64,000 bases of DNA from NCBI GenBank assembly GCA_905221605.1, contig CAJNDS010002828.1, positions 200,001 to 264,000 of the forward strand, written 5' to 3'. The translations under genes were made by a program, and so were the position numbers. Source of the DNA: Symbiodinium natans (lineage: Eukaryota > Sar > Dinophyceae > Suessiales > Symbiodiniaceae). The notes beneath the pieces are model-generated. The model did not search any database and was not told where the DNA came from. It was given only the letters and a program-made list of their open reading frames with translations. Shown here one piece after another: positions 1 to 11,034 of the stretch (the stretch's first letter is position 1; each line of letters starts with the position of its first letter).

Positions 1-2
1 GT

Positions 3-110
3 AGTGCCTGCTTGCTTTACCAAGCCACTGGTGGCGGCGACAAAGATGCAGACCTGGAAATATTCCGACGCATCTTCAATCAGTTCAAGATCAACCACAA
101 TGAGTTGTAG
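3..110 (+). CDS. 3' terminal exon of a gene truncated by the window edge
   Basis: Reading from base 3 gives an open frame of 35 codons ending at TAG (108-110). The peptide is acidic and amphipathic, contains YQATGGGDKDADLEIF, and ends FNQFKINHNEL. The composition is typical of protein and unlike the neighbouring frames. The 5' part lies outside the window, so neither start nor family can be fixed. The acidic D-K-D-A-D stretch followed by F..IF..F faintly recalls an EF-hand helix, but no complete loop is visible and I do not claim one. It could also be an internal exon with a chance stop. Confidence 0.5.
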   Translation, partial: SACLLYQATGGGDKDADLEIFRRIFNQFKINHNEL

Positions 111-1275
111 ATCGTGTTAATGGCCGTGCACGCACTGCTGTCCAGCGGCGTAACATGCGCCGCAGCGCAGCGTGCGGGTAGCAAGCTCGACTATGTGACG
201 TGCCAGACGAGTGCGTTGGAACAAAAACTTGAGCAGGTGTTGGAATGTGTTGGACAGTGGAAGCCACGGGCATGTAAAGATGGAGTGCAACCCTCGCTGA
301 GACACGGTGCCAGCCGCCTCATCGTGCTTTTCGGGCTGGTGCAGGGGCCTGGCACAAAGGCACAGAAGTCCTATCCGACAAGTGCACCATGTGGAATGCT
401 GGCTGAGGCACGAGTTGGCAGAGCTGAGAGGATGTGAAGATGTTCATGCAGCCTTTGCCGTGGCCTCGGCCTCTTGAGACTCAAACATTTGCAATCGCTC
501 GTGCTGCTGCAAGGCGCAAATGGTGGAGGATTCTGCGCGTGCTCGCCTGCGATCGGTGTCCTGCCTTCAGTTTCTGAAGTTGCCGACATATGCCAACGTG
601 GCCCCCAAGCAAGTGAAGTTGATCAAGGCTTCCGGCCTACATGTCGCGACTGGCAGAACGGGCGGATGACCCTGGCGGCAATCTGAACAGCCGTGTCATG
701 TGCTGCGCATGCTGCGGTCTGATAATCAGAACCTTTGAATCTGAGGTGCAAATCCTCGCGGCCGAAAGATTCGCTTCACAGCCCAGTGCCGTGCGCCCTT
801 CAGACGACATGTTTTGCCGCTGTTTTGGAGAGGTTTTGGGCTGTCGGAGCCCGTACCAGGTGTAAATTACAGTGGCACTGAGAAGCAAGCCTTCGGTGCC
901 CGTGCAGCCAGGACCCAAGTACAGCATGGTTCAACCACAGATGCAGCAATCAGCAGCAATCAGCAGCGTTCAGGGATTCTGGGTGCTGGAAACCCATGAA
1001 ACCCTGAGCAACGAGCAACTCTGGGCCATGCCAGGGCTGGGGCAGGAACCGCAAAAACCGGGGGGGTCGGTTTCGGTCGTTGAACTCATCTCCTGCTTGG
1101 GGCCGATTCAGTTTCGCTTGCAAGACTCAGACCACACCGGCGGCCCGGGACCTCCGTTCCTCTGATTCCTTGTGCCTCGTCGGGTGTCCCGCGTCGAGGC
1201 TACAGTGCACAGCCCATGACGTTTCGATGATGCTTCGCGCAATTCCATGTGCTGCCTGCAACGGTGTTTGTCAAG
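111..1275. other. No supported gene
   Basis: Short overlapping open frames occur on both strands, but none has a recognisable motif, a convincing start or paired splice sites. No microsatellite or inverted repeat stands out. Probably intergenic or intronic DNA. Confidence 0.4.
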
Positions 1276-1369
1276 GACTGGGTCCAGCTCAAGCGTGCAG
1301 TGCGAAGCGGTCTCGAGCGCGCTACTTCCTGGGTGCAGTACCTGGCACGAGATGTTTTCAGCATCAAGG
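1276..1369 (+). CDS. Probable internal exon of an unknown gene
   Basis: After an AAG at 1273-1275 the frame reads DWVQLKRAVRSGLERATS and continues WVQYLARDVF. This is an amphipathic helix-like segment of about 31 codons, ending at an AAGG|GT donor (1369/1370). It precedes the membrane-protein-like exon at 2102 on the same strand and may belong to the same gene, but I cannot show the join. The family is not recognised. Confidence 0.4.
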
Positions 1370-2101
1370 GTCTAAAAAATGTGTTTTTTTGCACACACGT
1401 GCTTCTTGCTCGCAGCGGTGCAGCCAAGAGGCTCTGGAGCCACGCGCAGCAGCTGCCGAGGCCTGCGCCCCTGAACCAACACAAGCCTGGCCAGCAGACG
1501 GCGACGCCAGTTGGATGTGCATGTGGCATTTGGGCGCCCAGGTAAATGCCGTGGCTTTCTTCGCAGCCGATCACGTGGCGTTGGGCATTGAGGTGCTATT
1601 TGTTACCAGTGTCGTGGAAGCGACCGAAATCGAGAGCTCCAAGGTCAGGGAAGTAGAAACTTATCTGGCGCCGCCGTTTTCCTGGAGTGCGGGCTCTGAG
1701 TACTTTGGCATTCTTTGGCACAATGTTGTACATGACGCATCCGCAGTTTGTTTTGCTCCGCATGTCAGCTTGAGGTCGACTTTCCCGGCCGGGGATGCAA
1801 ACGCAGATTGCAGGAGACAGACACTCAGATGCCCTGAGCTACCGACTCTCCGACTTCCCTGTGTAGACTTAGATCTTGAAGCCGTTGGGATATGCGTGTG
1901 GGCTGGAAGCGCCCGAATTGGCCCGTTGCCTTTTGATGATGATTGTGATTTTCGGAAGCGGCCCGAGCACGAGGATTGCTTAGATAGGCAAGTATCAGAG
2001 AGGTCATAAAAAGGGTCCTTTTGGAAGAGTGTTGCCCAAGGCACCTCTCAATGGTTGGGCAGCGCTTAACGAATTATTTGCACACATGCGGCCTGGAGGC
2101 A

Positions 2102-2899
2102 GAAGATGTACCGAAAGTGGCTGCAGTTTTCCTCGGAGCAAAGTACTGTGCTTGGGTGGCCTCCGTGGCGGTAGCCGTCCGCTACCGCCCTTTGCGAAGG
2201 GTCTTTCTTTCAAGGCGAGAGGCGCTATTTGGAAGCAGCTTCGGAGCAAGGACCTTCTCTGAGAGGAAGCGGCTTTGGCTCGTGGAGGCTCTCATGAGAC
2301 GTCGGAGTGAACCACAGGCGCCACAGGCGCTCAGGAGTCAACGCGTCTCACCAGTTACCCACGCCAAGGGGACAGCTGCGGCACTGCTGAAGAAGTTGCG
2401 CAGCAGAGCAAGGAGCTCATTCACAGCTGGCCTGGCAAATGCTCGAGATCGCTATCGTGCAGCCAATTACAGCTGGAAGCTTGCAGGCTGGCAGCTCCTT
2501 CGCACGCAAGAGCGGCAGAAGCTAGGCATGATTCCCCCAAGGCATCGCGAACCCGTTAGCTGGTATTCCTGGAGCTCCGCAAAGTACTGGCAGCTTTCAG
2601 ACAAGCTCGCGGCTTCGGCGGACTCGAGCCGGGCCTGGAGCATGCTGACGAAGTTCCTGAACTTGAACTCAAAAGGCCTTGCGCTGGGATTGGCCGAGGG
2701 GACGATCCTGTTCAAGTTCACGATCCCCGTGCACATGCCCTTGATGCTCTTCACGATTGTTAGCTTATTCCGCCATCGGCGATGGGTTGCTGCCGAGACA
2801 ATGGCTGCCGCTGAAGATGAGGAGATTGAGGCGCGCTTTCTTCATTCATGGCCTTGCAAGACAGCGTGTCGGCAACTTTGTCTAGATTCTAGATTCTAG
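2102..2899 (+). CDS. Membrane-protein-like exon, possibly FAM210/DUF1279-like
   Basis: A long uninterrupted frame starts after an AG acceptor near 2101 and runs to the stop at 2897-2899. The open frame extends back to a TTG at 2021, which is unlikely to be the start. It contains a hydrophobic helix (AKYCAWVASVAVAVRY) followed by a basic R-rich turn, a long basic Arg/Ala region, and a second semi-hydrophobic segment (LALGLAEGTILFKF) followed by VHMPLMLFTIVSLF. Helix, basic middle and a G.AEG..KFT.P..P segment resemble mitochondrial FAM210/DUF1279 proteins. I regard that as a suggestion only. The last ~15 codons before the stop overlap a TCTAGATT repeat and may be intron read-through. Upstream exons are probably at ~1.3 kb. 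Confidence 0.5.
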   Translation, partial: EDVPKVAAVFLGAKYCAWVASVAVAVRYRPLRRVFLSRREALFGSSFGARTFSERKRLWLVEALMRRRSEPQAPQALRSQRVSPVTHAKGTAAALLKKLRSRARSSFTAGLANARDRYRAANYSWKLAGWQLLRTQERQKLGMIPPRHREPVSWYSWSSAKYWQLSDKLAASADSSRAWSMLTKFLNLNSKGLALGLAEGTILFKFTIPVHMPLMLFTIVSLFRHRRWVAAETMAAAEDEEIEARFLHSWPCKTACRQLCLDSRF

Positions 2900-3629
2900 A
2901 TTGTTCGAATGTCACCACCACAACTTGCAGTGAGTGTCCATGTGGGTAGTAGTATACTCGCCGCGGTTGAGCATCATGAGTATTCTGGTCACGGTACCAG
3001 CTGGCACTCTTTCTGCAGAGTGCCACAGTATCTGGCCCAAAAAATTCCATGAATGCCCATGTCCGCACAGGGGAGCGTGGTGACAGAGTCCTCCGAGGAA
3101 GCGAAAACCACGCTGAGCCTCACGAGGGACGCAGCCAGAGATGCTAGTTCCTTGGTTGGATGGGGACTTGCTTTCTGGCAGCACGTAGAGTAGGTTTTGC
3201 AGATGTGCACGCAACCCGTGTGGTGTCCAATTTTGGCTGGGTGCGCTCCGTTCCTGGATCTTGCGCTCTCGAGAACTGGGATAAAGTTCACAGAGCGGCT
3301 GCAAGGAATATTGTAGTGTACAGCAAATGGCACTGCATGCACATGAGTTTCACTGCACCTGAACAGTTCTCGCTTGCCTCTGCCAGTGCCCACCACAACT
3401 TGCCACTTGTTGTCCAGAAGACGTCGTATTTCTCTTTGGAGCATTTTCATCTTTACTTGACATGTGCTGCGGAGGAAAGCCTCTACACAGATTGAGTGGT
3501 AGTCGCTTAGCAGTACAGAGCATGCCCATTCTCACTGTGCGTGTCAGATCCTGGAAATCTCAGCCAAATCACGAAACAAGATGCCAGTTTGTTCCTTCAT
3601 CTGCTGTTGTGCTCACAGTGGTGCTGGGG
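2900..3629. other. No supported gene
   Basis: An open frame of 111 codons at 3160-3495 has no recognisable motif and is overlapped by equally long antisense frames, so I do not call it coding. The stretch leads into the GGT-rich repeat. Confidence 0.35.
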
Positions 3630-4110
3630 GTCATGGCTGTGGTGGTGGTGGTGGTGGTGGTGGTGGTGGTTATGGCTTGGGTTGTGGTGGTCGCGGCTGT
3701 GGTGGTTGTGATGGTGGTGTTGGTTGTGGTGGTGATGGCGGTGGTGGTAGTGGTGGTTGTGATGGCTGGTGGTGGGGGTTGTGATGGTGGCGGGGGTTGT
3801 GATGGTGGTGTTGGTTGTGATGGTGATGATTGTCATGGTGGTGGGGTTGCGATGGTCGTGGCGGTTTGGGATGGATGTGGCGGTTGTGAGTGTGGTACTG
3901 ATTGTGATGGGTCTGATGGTGGTGATGGTTCTGATGCTGGTGGTGGCGGTGGTTCTTATGGTGGTGATGGTTCTGATGGTTGTGATGGTTCTGATGGTTG
4001 TCGTGTGTTTATTGTGGTTGTGGTTGCGGTTGCGGTTGCGGTTGCTCGCGGTCGCGGTCGCCGTTGCCCCCGCCGCCGCCGCCATCGTCGTCGTTGTCGT
4101 TCCGACTTAT
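3630..4110 (+). repeat. Imperfect GGT/GAT trinucleotide-based repeat
   Basis: About 480 bases in which the + strand is almost only G and T with interspersed GAT and GGC triplets. It starts as pure (GGT)n near 3643-3669 and decays into GTGATGGT-type units, ending in GTTGCG and GCCGCC runs. The frames read as poly-Gly, poly-Val or (antisense) poly-His/Thr. These are repeat by-products rather than proteins. Confidence 0.9.
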
Positions 4111-4297
4111 TGGCACTGGCTGCCCCGATGGGCCAACCTCAGACCTTTGACATGTTTGTGCAAGAGATTGTTGTTTTGTTTGGTTTTTGGGGTTGTTTGT
4201 GGTTTGTGGTTTCGGAAACCTGCCATGTTCAGGCGCGGGACGTAGCCGCACAAGTGTTGGGGGTGAAATGTTGGTCGTGGTGGTGGTGGGGTGCCGT

Positions 4298-4322
4298 GCT
4301 GCTGCTGCTGCTGCTGCTGCTG
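4298..4322 (+). repeat. (GCT)n microsatellite
   Basis: Eight consecutive GCT units (24 bases) and a trailing G precede a mixed sequence. This is a simple trinucleotide microsatellite, directly visible. Confidence 0.9.
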
Positions 4323-6757
4323 ATTCTCTTGCTGTCACATCGCGTGCCGTCACATGCCTGCAGAGGCCATGGCCGCAGTAGCTGCGGAGTGCATGATGGC
4401 CGGGCCAGTGGTGTGGAAAGCACAGCTGTTGGGCAAGGCACACAGCTCATGGGGACAAACTGAGCCTAACTTGCAGGATGCACGCGGTGAGGACACTCGC
4501 CCAAGCATCGTGGTCGTGCCAGCGTGCTTTGGTCAGAAATTCCTCGTCGGTAAGACATAGCAAAGCGAAGTAAAGCTACATGGCGGTTGTGGAGGCGTTT
4601 AGTTCAGAATTAGAAGCTTAGCATCTTTTGCAGGTTTGCCTTGTGCCAGGTTGACCCGACATGTGGCATGGGAACCTTGCTCCTAGTGCGGCGCTGAGCC
4701 ACATGGGTGGTTATGCAGCATTGCAGAGCTGTCGTATTCTCCGAGATTGTCATGGCCAGCCCATTCTGCAAGGCTGCAGCACGCATCTGGCCACAGGTCA
4801 GCACGCACCTCAGTTCAAGAGTCTAAAGCGGCACAGTGAAGAGCATTCCTATCTAAGGTCAGTGTCCTCTAAAGCTTGTTGGCAGCAGTCTCAGAGCTCA
4901 GTTCGCCTGCTTTCTGGATACATTGAGTGGCACAAAGCTCGGCAGGCCGGGACATGGACCGTGGTCAATTTCAGCGGCTTGGCCACTCCTGGATTGGTGG
5001 TTTCACGCTTGAAACCTGACGACTTGTGTGAAGAATTGACCTTTCTTTGAGTTCTTTTTGTCTCTTTATGAACCGTGACACGGCTGAAATGACATGGGCC
5101 AAGTTTGTTCTTTATTATATGCCTTTCCTTGCGTTCTTCTCCTTTATTATGATTATTAGGGAGCACGCATTAATTCCCCCGTCATGCAAATATGAAATTA
5201 AAAGGGCTATTTCGTAAGGATAACATTAATAGTATTATAAATAAATTATAAAGGCTTAGGAATTAATTCTATAATCTTCTCGCGCCGGCATAATGTTCTT
5301 TTCGTTCTTCGTTTTCATTTGAATGTTTAATTAGTGCATTTATTCGCTCACAAGGATACAATATTAATATCAAAGGAACGATGGCAAAGAGGAGCGAATA
5401 CAAGACAAGGGAGCGTATGAAATGAAGGGGGCGCAGCCAGGCAGCCGCCAGACTCATGCACAACCCAGAAGATTCCATCGGCAGGGTTTTTTACGCACAT
5501 TCACCCATGCATATGGTGGCACACAGCAGCATACGGACATGTTTTGGTAAGAAAGCAAGCGGCCACTCGGAAATCAGTTCTTCCGGCAATGCACCTAGGA
5601 AATGCTTGTCCAACTTCGCAGCTTGCTGCGTGGATGCGTGTCGGCCCAAGTCGCAAGAGCAAAGCGCCCTGGGGTTGATTTTCCCGTGCAAGGTCAGACG
5701 TACGCTTAGGTGATGGCAGGGCCTGAGCCTTTGACTTTGCAAGCACTTGCTTTCTCTCGCTCGCTTGTGGCCTGCTGATGACATAAAAAAAACATATATA
5801 TATATATATATACGTATATATATGTATGTTGTTACACTTTCAGGATCCGGCTGCACTTGCTGACATTGCTGATGGGTCAGTTTGGGGGCCAAGAGGGTGA
5901 CAGTACCAGCTCCTCTGCTCAATGTCTCACTTGGAACACATTCTGCCGGGAGGTCGATGCCTTGATCTGCGACTTGCCGAGTGGAGCTGCGCATAAGGCG
6001 CTCTTGCCGAATGGCTTCGCTTCCTCAGCCATGGAACGTACCAGTCATAAGGTAGCTCCTTTGGAGCTTGTGGAGTTTTTGTTTACAACCTCTTGTTTCG
6101 GGTCAAATAGGACTTGTGACAATATGTCAGGGATTCAAGGTGTCAAAGGGGGGGGGGGGTTGGGGCAGTCTATGGCAGTCTCAAGGGGATGCAAGGCCCA
6201 AGGTTGTTTTCTTTTTTTTTTTTTTGGGGGGGGGGGGGAGTGATGTTTTGTTCTGCCCGCCAAGATGCAGCGTCACATGTGCAAGAATATCTGTGTTGTG
6301 CATGTGCAAGAATCTTTGTCACGCGACTATTGAGAGAAGCTGTGATGATTTTGCTGTTCGTGCCAAGCCGTCGGGACACATGTGCGAGGATACTTGATAT
6401 TTGCTTTGGAAGCCGGACACCCAAACCCTAGGACCCGAGAGGAATGGCCTTCTGGCGAGTGGTTTAAGAAAGTCAGTTTGCTTGTCGTGTTGCTATGTGT
6501 TGCTTGCATGAGGCTGAGATTAAACAGCGTAGCGGAAGATGGGATCGAATAGCCTCATTGTAGGTGACCTGTGGTGCATCAGAGGTGAATGATAATTGCA
6601 CTTCATGTTTGGAGCCACTTCTGTTTAGCATGTGAAGCCCTGGCAACAGCTTCGCATGCGACTTCCCCACGGTTGAATCATAATCAACCGTCGAAACACA
6701 TTTTTCCAGTTTTTTTTTTGAAGCTGCAGGCCAGTTCAGACGAGAAGCCTGTTGCTC
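4323..6757. other. Unassigned stretch with AT-rich and homopolymer segments
   Basis: No supported gene. An AT-rich block lies at about 5195-5370 (AATTAAT/ATTATAA motifs). A TA dinucleotide run lies at about 5790-5825. A G10 tract lies near 6150, and a T12-G12 junction at about 6213-6238. An open frame of 129 codons at 4661-5050 has ordinary composition but no motif or splice context, so it is not called. Confidence 0.4.
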
Positions 6758-7417
6758 ATGGCTGTGGACAGGATTGCGCAGCATGTATGTGTCAATGACT
6801 CAAGCTACCCAGTTCAGGTCGTACCGGGCTTTTCTGCAGCTGGCAGAGCGAATTTTGAGGCAAGGCTTTCTCAGGCATCAGGACCCATAACCGGCATTAC
6901 CTGTCAGGCCAGGAGGACGTTGCGTGCTCTTGTCCAACCGGAAGCAGCTTCTTGCGAGGACGCGGCTTCGAGGGCCACATTTCGAGCATATTTGCTGCGT
7001 GGCATTGGCAGGTGCGTCCCAGTTGGCCCTTGGAAAGAAGTTTGCTCCTGGGTGATGGGGCGCGGCGAGGTGACTGGGGAAGTTGCGACACTCTCCACCT
7101 GCAATCATGACGCATCCTGCAAGGCGAACAAGTTGAAGTTTCTCTTGCTCGTACTCGAACGCCCGCTCCTTACGGAGGTCAGTGAAGTAGATGGCGAGAA
7201 GGCTGCGCCACCAGCCAGGCAACCACACGCAGAGCCAGCCGTCTTTCGAAGAAAATGGGAGTTTGCTCAGAATGGTGTTTGCGCAAGACAGCCACTCTCT
7301 GCTGAATGGGGGTCGAGGTTCCGTGATCATCTGCAGTTCTTTCTCAGAGCAATAAATTCAACAGTGAAGGCTACGAGCTTGCTGCAAAGGTTGCAGCCTG
7401 TCCCCAGTCCCACCTAA
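6758..7417 (+). CDS. Doubtful open frame of 219 codons
   Basis: The longest open frame of this area begins at ATG 6758 and ends at 7417. It contains several cysteines and a basic C-terminal half, but no domain I recognise. An antisense frame of 150 codons overlaps it. In this genome real exons are usually short, so a 660-base frame without motif may be either a coding exon or chance. Low confidence. Confidence 0.25.
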   Translation: MAVDRIAQHVCVNDSSYPVQVVPGFSAAGRANFEARLSQASGPITGITCQARRTLRALVQPEAASCEDAASRATFRAYLLRGIGRCVPVGPWKEVCSWVMGRGEVTGEVATLSTCNHDASCKANKLKFLLLVLERPLLTEVSEVDGEKAAPPARQPHAEPAVFRRKWEFAQNGVCARQPLSAEWGSRFRDHLQFFLRAINSTVKATSLLQRLQPVPSPT

Positions 7418-7683
7418 CAACTACAAAATGCCTTACAAATTCCAAAAGGTAGATAAACTACAATGGCAGCGTTCCTTCTTCCAGACTTTACTTGCATGTC
7501 CTACTCGTGCAGCTACTACGGAGCCTTCTCTGTGCTACTCCGCCCCAGATTTCAGGACTTGAGCCGAAGGGTTTCGAGGTGGTTGGGGGCAGTCTACATG
7601 TTGTTTACCGTGCCAGCTGTGATGCCTTTTCGACATCTTCAGCTATCAGATGACCAGAGCTCCAGGCAGCCTTGTTTCAACAG

Positions 7684-7767
7684 TGGCTCAAGAGCGAAGT
7701 TAACATGGCTGCCACGTCGGTCGCAGCTACAGACATGGAAGCGCCATCAATCACGGTGAAGTCTTGA
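7684..7767 (+). CDS. Possible terminal exon, unknown gene
   Basis: After a TTTCAACAG acceptor the frame reads WLKSEVNMAATSVAAT, then DMEAPSITVKS and stop (TGA 7765-7767), giving 27 residues. The composition and clean acceptor suggest a last exon. Family unknown. No paired upstream exon was found. Confidence 0.35.
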   Translation, partial: WLKSEVNMAATSVAATDMEAPSITVKS

Positions 7768-8322
7768 AGGTGCCGAAACGTGCGGAGAAGGCCTTTAAGC
7801 CTTAAGCTAAAGCCTTTAGGCCGCGTGTTGTTTTCTCGCCAACCCCATCGCAGCCTAGCCAACGGCGACATGTAACGCAAACGTGCTGACCTTGCTCCCA
7901 CTCTCGCAGCTTGCCAAGTGCCATCGTCATGTGGATCATCCCTCTGAGCCTCGAATAGAACACGTTGTTTTGAGATGGCACTCGTGGATCGACGCCCGCA
8001 GAAAATGCCGTCGCCTCTCTGCTGCAGCTGGCCAGAACCTGCCAACATATGCCGGCATGCTGCCGGGGCCAGACAAGCGCGTCACTCAGCCGCCGCAACC
8101 GGCGCTCCAGGAGATGTGCGAAGGCAGAATCCTGAGGAACTCTCACACATTGTGTGTGTGTGTGTGTGCGCCCCAATATGTGTGTCAACTCATGTGGCCT
8201 TGCTGAATCGCTTGTGGTGGAGGCCAAAGCGGGGCCTTGGCGGGCGCATGCCGCAACAAGGCCCTTCCATGCTCTGCTCCCCGGTGCTTTGCCCCGATAT
8301 TCTGCAAAGCGCTTCTTAAAGT

Positions 8323-9914
8323 GGCCACGGCGAGGACTTGGCAGCGGCCAGAGCCTTGATAGAGCAGGGTGTGGACTTGACTGAGACGGAGCCTCAGACT
8401 CATTGGGGTCCTTTCCGACTTTCATGCTTCTTCCAAAAAGTGGCTGACCGATCCAGTCGATCAAAGGTTGGACTCCGATAACTTTAATTCTGCACTCCAT
8501 TGGGCTGCTTGGGGCCGAGTGGGTGGCTAGGTGGCTGGGTGGCTGGGCATGGCAGCTGGCACTCTGGTCACTCTGGTCCAGCCGATGCATTGGCAGGCTT
8601 GGAATGGCTCGCACGTGCTCGCCGACTTCCTGGACTCATGTCATCTCATGTCCCTCGCATCGCTGGAGTTTGTGTGGGCATGCGTAAGGTGACAGACCTG
8701 CTCAAAGCACGGGCTTCCATCCACCAGGCGAACCAGGAGGGCCTACAAGCAGCGGCCCCGGTACTGGCGATGCCCGCACGAATCAACCGGTTGGCTCCGT
8801 GAGGCTGTGCATCTCGCTACTCGTAATGGAAGACTGTCGTCGTCCCAGTCGCTCTCAGAACGATGATGTTTTCGTTGGGGTGTCTGCATGAGGTCCACTC
8901 TGGCCGTGCTTTGGCGCCTGCAGCTTGGAGTGGCGTTTGAGCTTTCAGGGGAGCTTTCAGAGAGCTGTCAGGGCACCATCGTACATGCCACGAGGCCACG
9001 AGCACGGAGTTGTCACCGCACGTGACTCGGAGGCTTGGGCAGCAGAGGTAGAAGCAATGGACCATCAGGAGCTGCAATCATAGGTGGCCCTCATCCGTGG
9101 ACAGCTTCCCGCACCTGCACCGTTGCGCAGGGTGGGACTGCTGTGCATCACGCAGCCAACCGCGGCTTCATCCACATTCTGGAGTGGCTGTGCCCTGCTG
9201 CTTCGCGCTACATTGCTAGATGTGAAAAGGTGTGAAACCTGCAGGTACTTGCGGGGGGCCTCTGTGAAGTCTGCTGACTCCTACGGGCTAACGTCGGCCC
9301 CTTGAGCTGCAGACATCACAAGACATTGTACCCGACGTGGTCAACGTTGGCCGAAGGCCGCTCCATTGCGCGGTGAGGGCCTCAGCAGGGACAGAGTGCT
9401 GCCAGAGCGCTGCCTTAACAGGGTCAGATGTGAGGTGATGGCTGGAAACATGCTGGCGACGCAGATGCTTTTAAGGCTCGTCCTGCTGCTCAAGAGGTGC
9501 TTCTGCTTGGTTGCCTAGAGTAGGCGCGGCGCAGACCCTCTAGCGGTTGATGCGAAACAAAGTGTGGCACTTAGTGGGAAATCGCTTACTGACAAGAGCC
9601 CGGATCTACAACCCAGTTGGCTCGGAGGAACCCCCCTTCATTGGGCTGCTTTTCATGGCCGTGGTGCCCTTGTCGAGTCGGCACGGGGCTTCGTACACTT
9701 GTCAAGTCTGGGCCGGAGAAGCTCCCGTGTAAGGCGTATGGAATTCACCCGAGTTCCTTTGGTGGCCTCGCGGCCTTTGAAGTCAAGGACACCTTTCTGG
9801 ACTCAGCTGATCCAGAATAGCCGCTGGTCGTATAACCTTGCGAAGGACTGCCAAGGCAAAAGGCCGCAAGACCTGACTCGATGTATGGACAGCTTGCGAC
9901 GATGCGTAAGCTGA
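8323..9914 (+). CDS. Ankyrin-repeat protein, many small exons
   Basis: Ankyrin repeats appear as short coding islands on the + strand, one repeat or part of one per island. 8323-8400 contains AARALIEQGVDL. 8477-8515 reads DNFNSALHWAAWG. ~8689-8741 contains VTDLLKARASIHQANQEG. 9131-9208 contains GTAVHHAANRGFIHILEWL. ~9320-9378 contains VVNVGRRPLHCAV. 9621-9677 reads LGGTPLHWAAFHGRGALVE. ~9810-9914 contains AKDCQGKRPQDL and ends at TAA/TAG-type read-out. The G.T.LH.AA....... L motifs are characteristic of ankyrin repeats, which mediate protein-protein binding. The frame changes between islands, so introns must separate them. The start is not located, and exon limits are approximate. The product is probably a scaffold or adaptor, or the ankyrin part of a larger protein. 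Confidence 0.75.
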
Positions 9915-11034
9915 TGCTCTCAGATGGCTGAAGAGTGCGGAGCCTCTCAGGACATTTGTATGAAGGCCCACCTGGCTCATGCAAAGGCCTTCCGCGTGCT
10001 TGTGTGCTCCTGGTCTTGATGTTGGGTCGAGGGGTATGGTCGGCAAAAGACTGCTCAGTCAGGCATGGCACAGCCACGCAAAGACAGGCATGCGCCTCAC
10101 CACAGCAGTCAGAGCAGTCACACCTTCTTGTCCTAAAGGTCATGTGAATCGCTTCTCTCTGATGAAGCTCATGCCGCGGCAGGCTGGGGAAACGAATCCA
10201 AGGTTCATACAACCATACTGGTAGCAGCCTCGCAGCCATGCTTTCATTGTCACTCTCCTTGGTTGCGCTCAGCCTATGACCCTCTTCATGGTATTCCTGA
10301 CGCCCTGCTTGCACAGCCTGGACCACATTGAGCAGTGCATTGTTCAGAACATCGCGCGGCAGTGGCAGCTCTGCTTCGCGAATACATCATGAGGGTATGG
10401 TCATCTGAGATGGGCTCAGTCGACATTGACGCCACCCAAACCAACAGCAGCCAGCCATGTGGTTATTTGGAGCCGCACAGGATAGTCGTGTAAACTGCAA
10501 ACACCAGATGATTAACCAGGGAGCGAGCAATGCGTATTTCGCGTAGTAGTATCAGTAGCTGTAGCTGGGAATCCAACTCTTTGGCAAGTATTAGATACTT
10601 CTGCATGCCATGAGCCGGCGAAAGACGCGGCTAGTCGCATTTGCCGTAAGTTCCCTCCCGTTCTTGGGCGACTTGGCCCAGTCCGCCATAGTCTGCCCTT
10701 CTTGTTTGCTCTCTGTTCTTAATCGGTTGTCTTGATGACTCTTGATGCTTGTCAAGAAGCAGTCAAGAAGAGATGATCGTCCACCCTGTCCAGAATAGTG
10801 CAGAAGCTCAGGTTTGACAAGGCTTTTCGTCACAAAGTTACCCTGGACGCAGAAGGACAATCTCTGCTCTGGCAGCACCCACAGGAGTCCGGACGCAAAA
10901 GGGTTATGCATAAGTCCCTGCTGTCCAGGACTGGACAAGTTGCAATGGCTTCTCGCGCAGGGCCGTGGCGCAAGACGTACAAGATGTGGTAGAAATTGCT
11001 GAAGAGTTGGCATCTTGCCAAAACTTGATTTTTT
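9915..11034. other. No supported gene
   Basis: Open frames on the minus strand (9745-10326 and 10591-11157) are long but lack motifs. The second is antisense to a convincing + strand exon at 11035-11164. Nothing else is supported. Confidence 0.35.

Noticed and set aside
3597-4085. 162-codon minus frame rich in His/Thr
   Set aside because: Pure by-product of the GGT repeat on the opposite strand.
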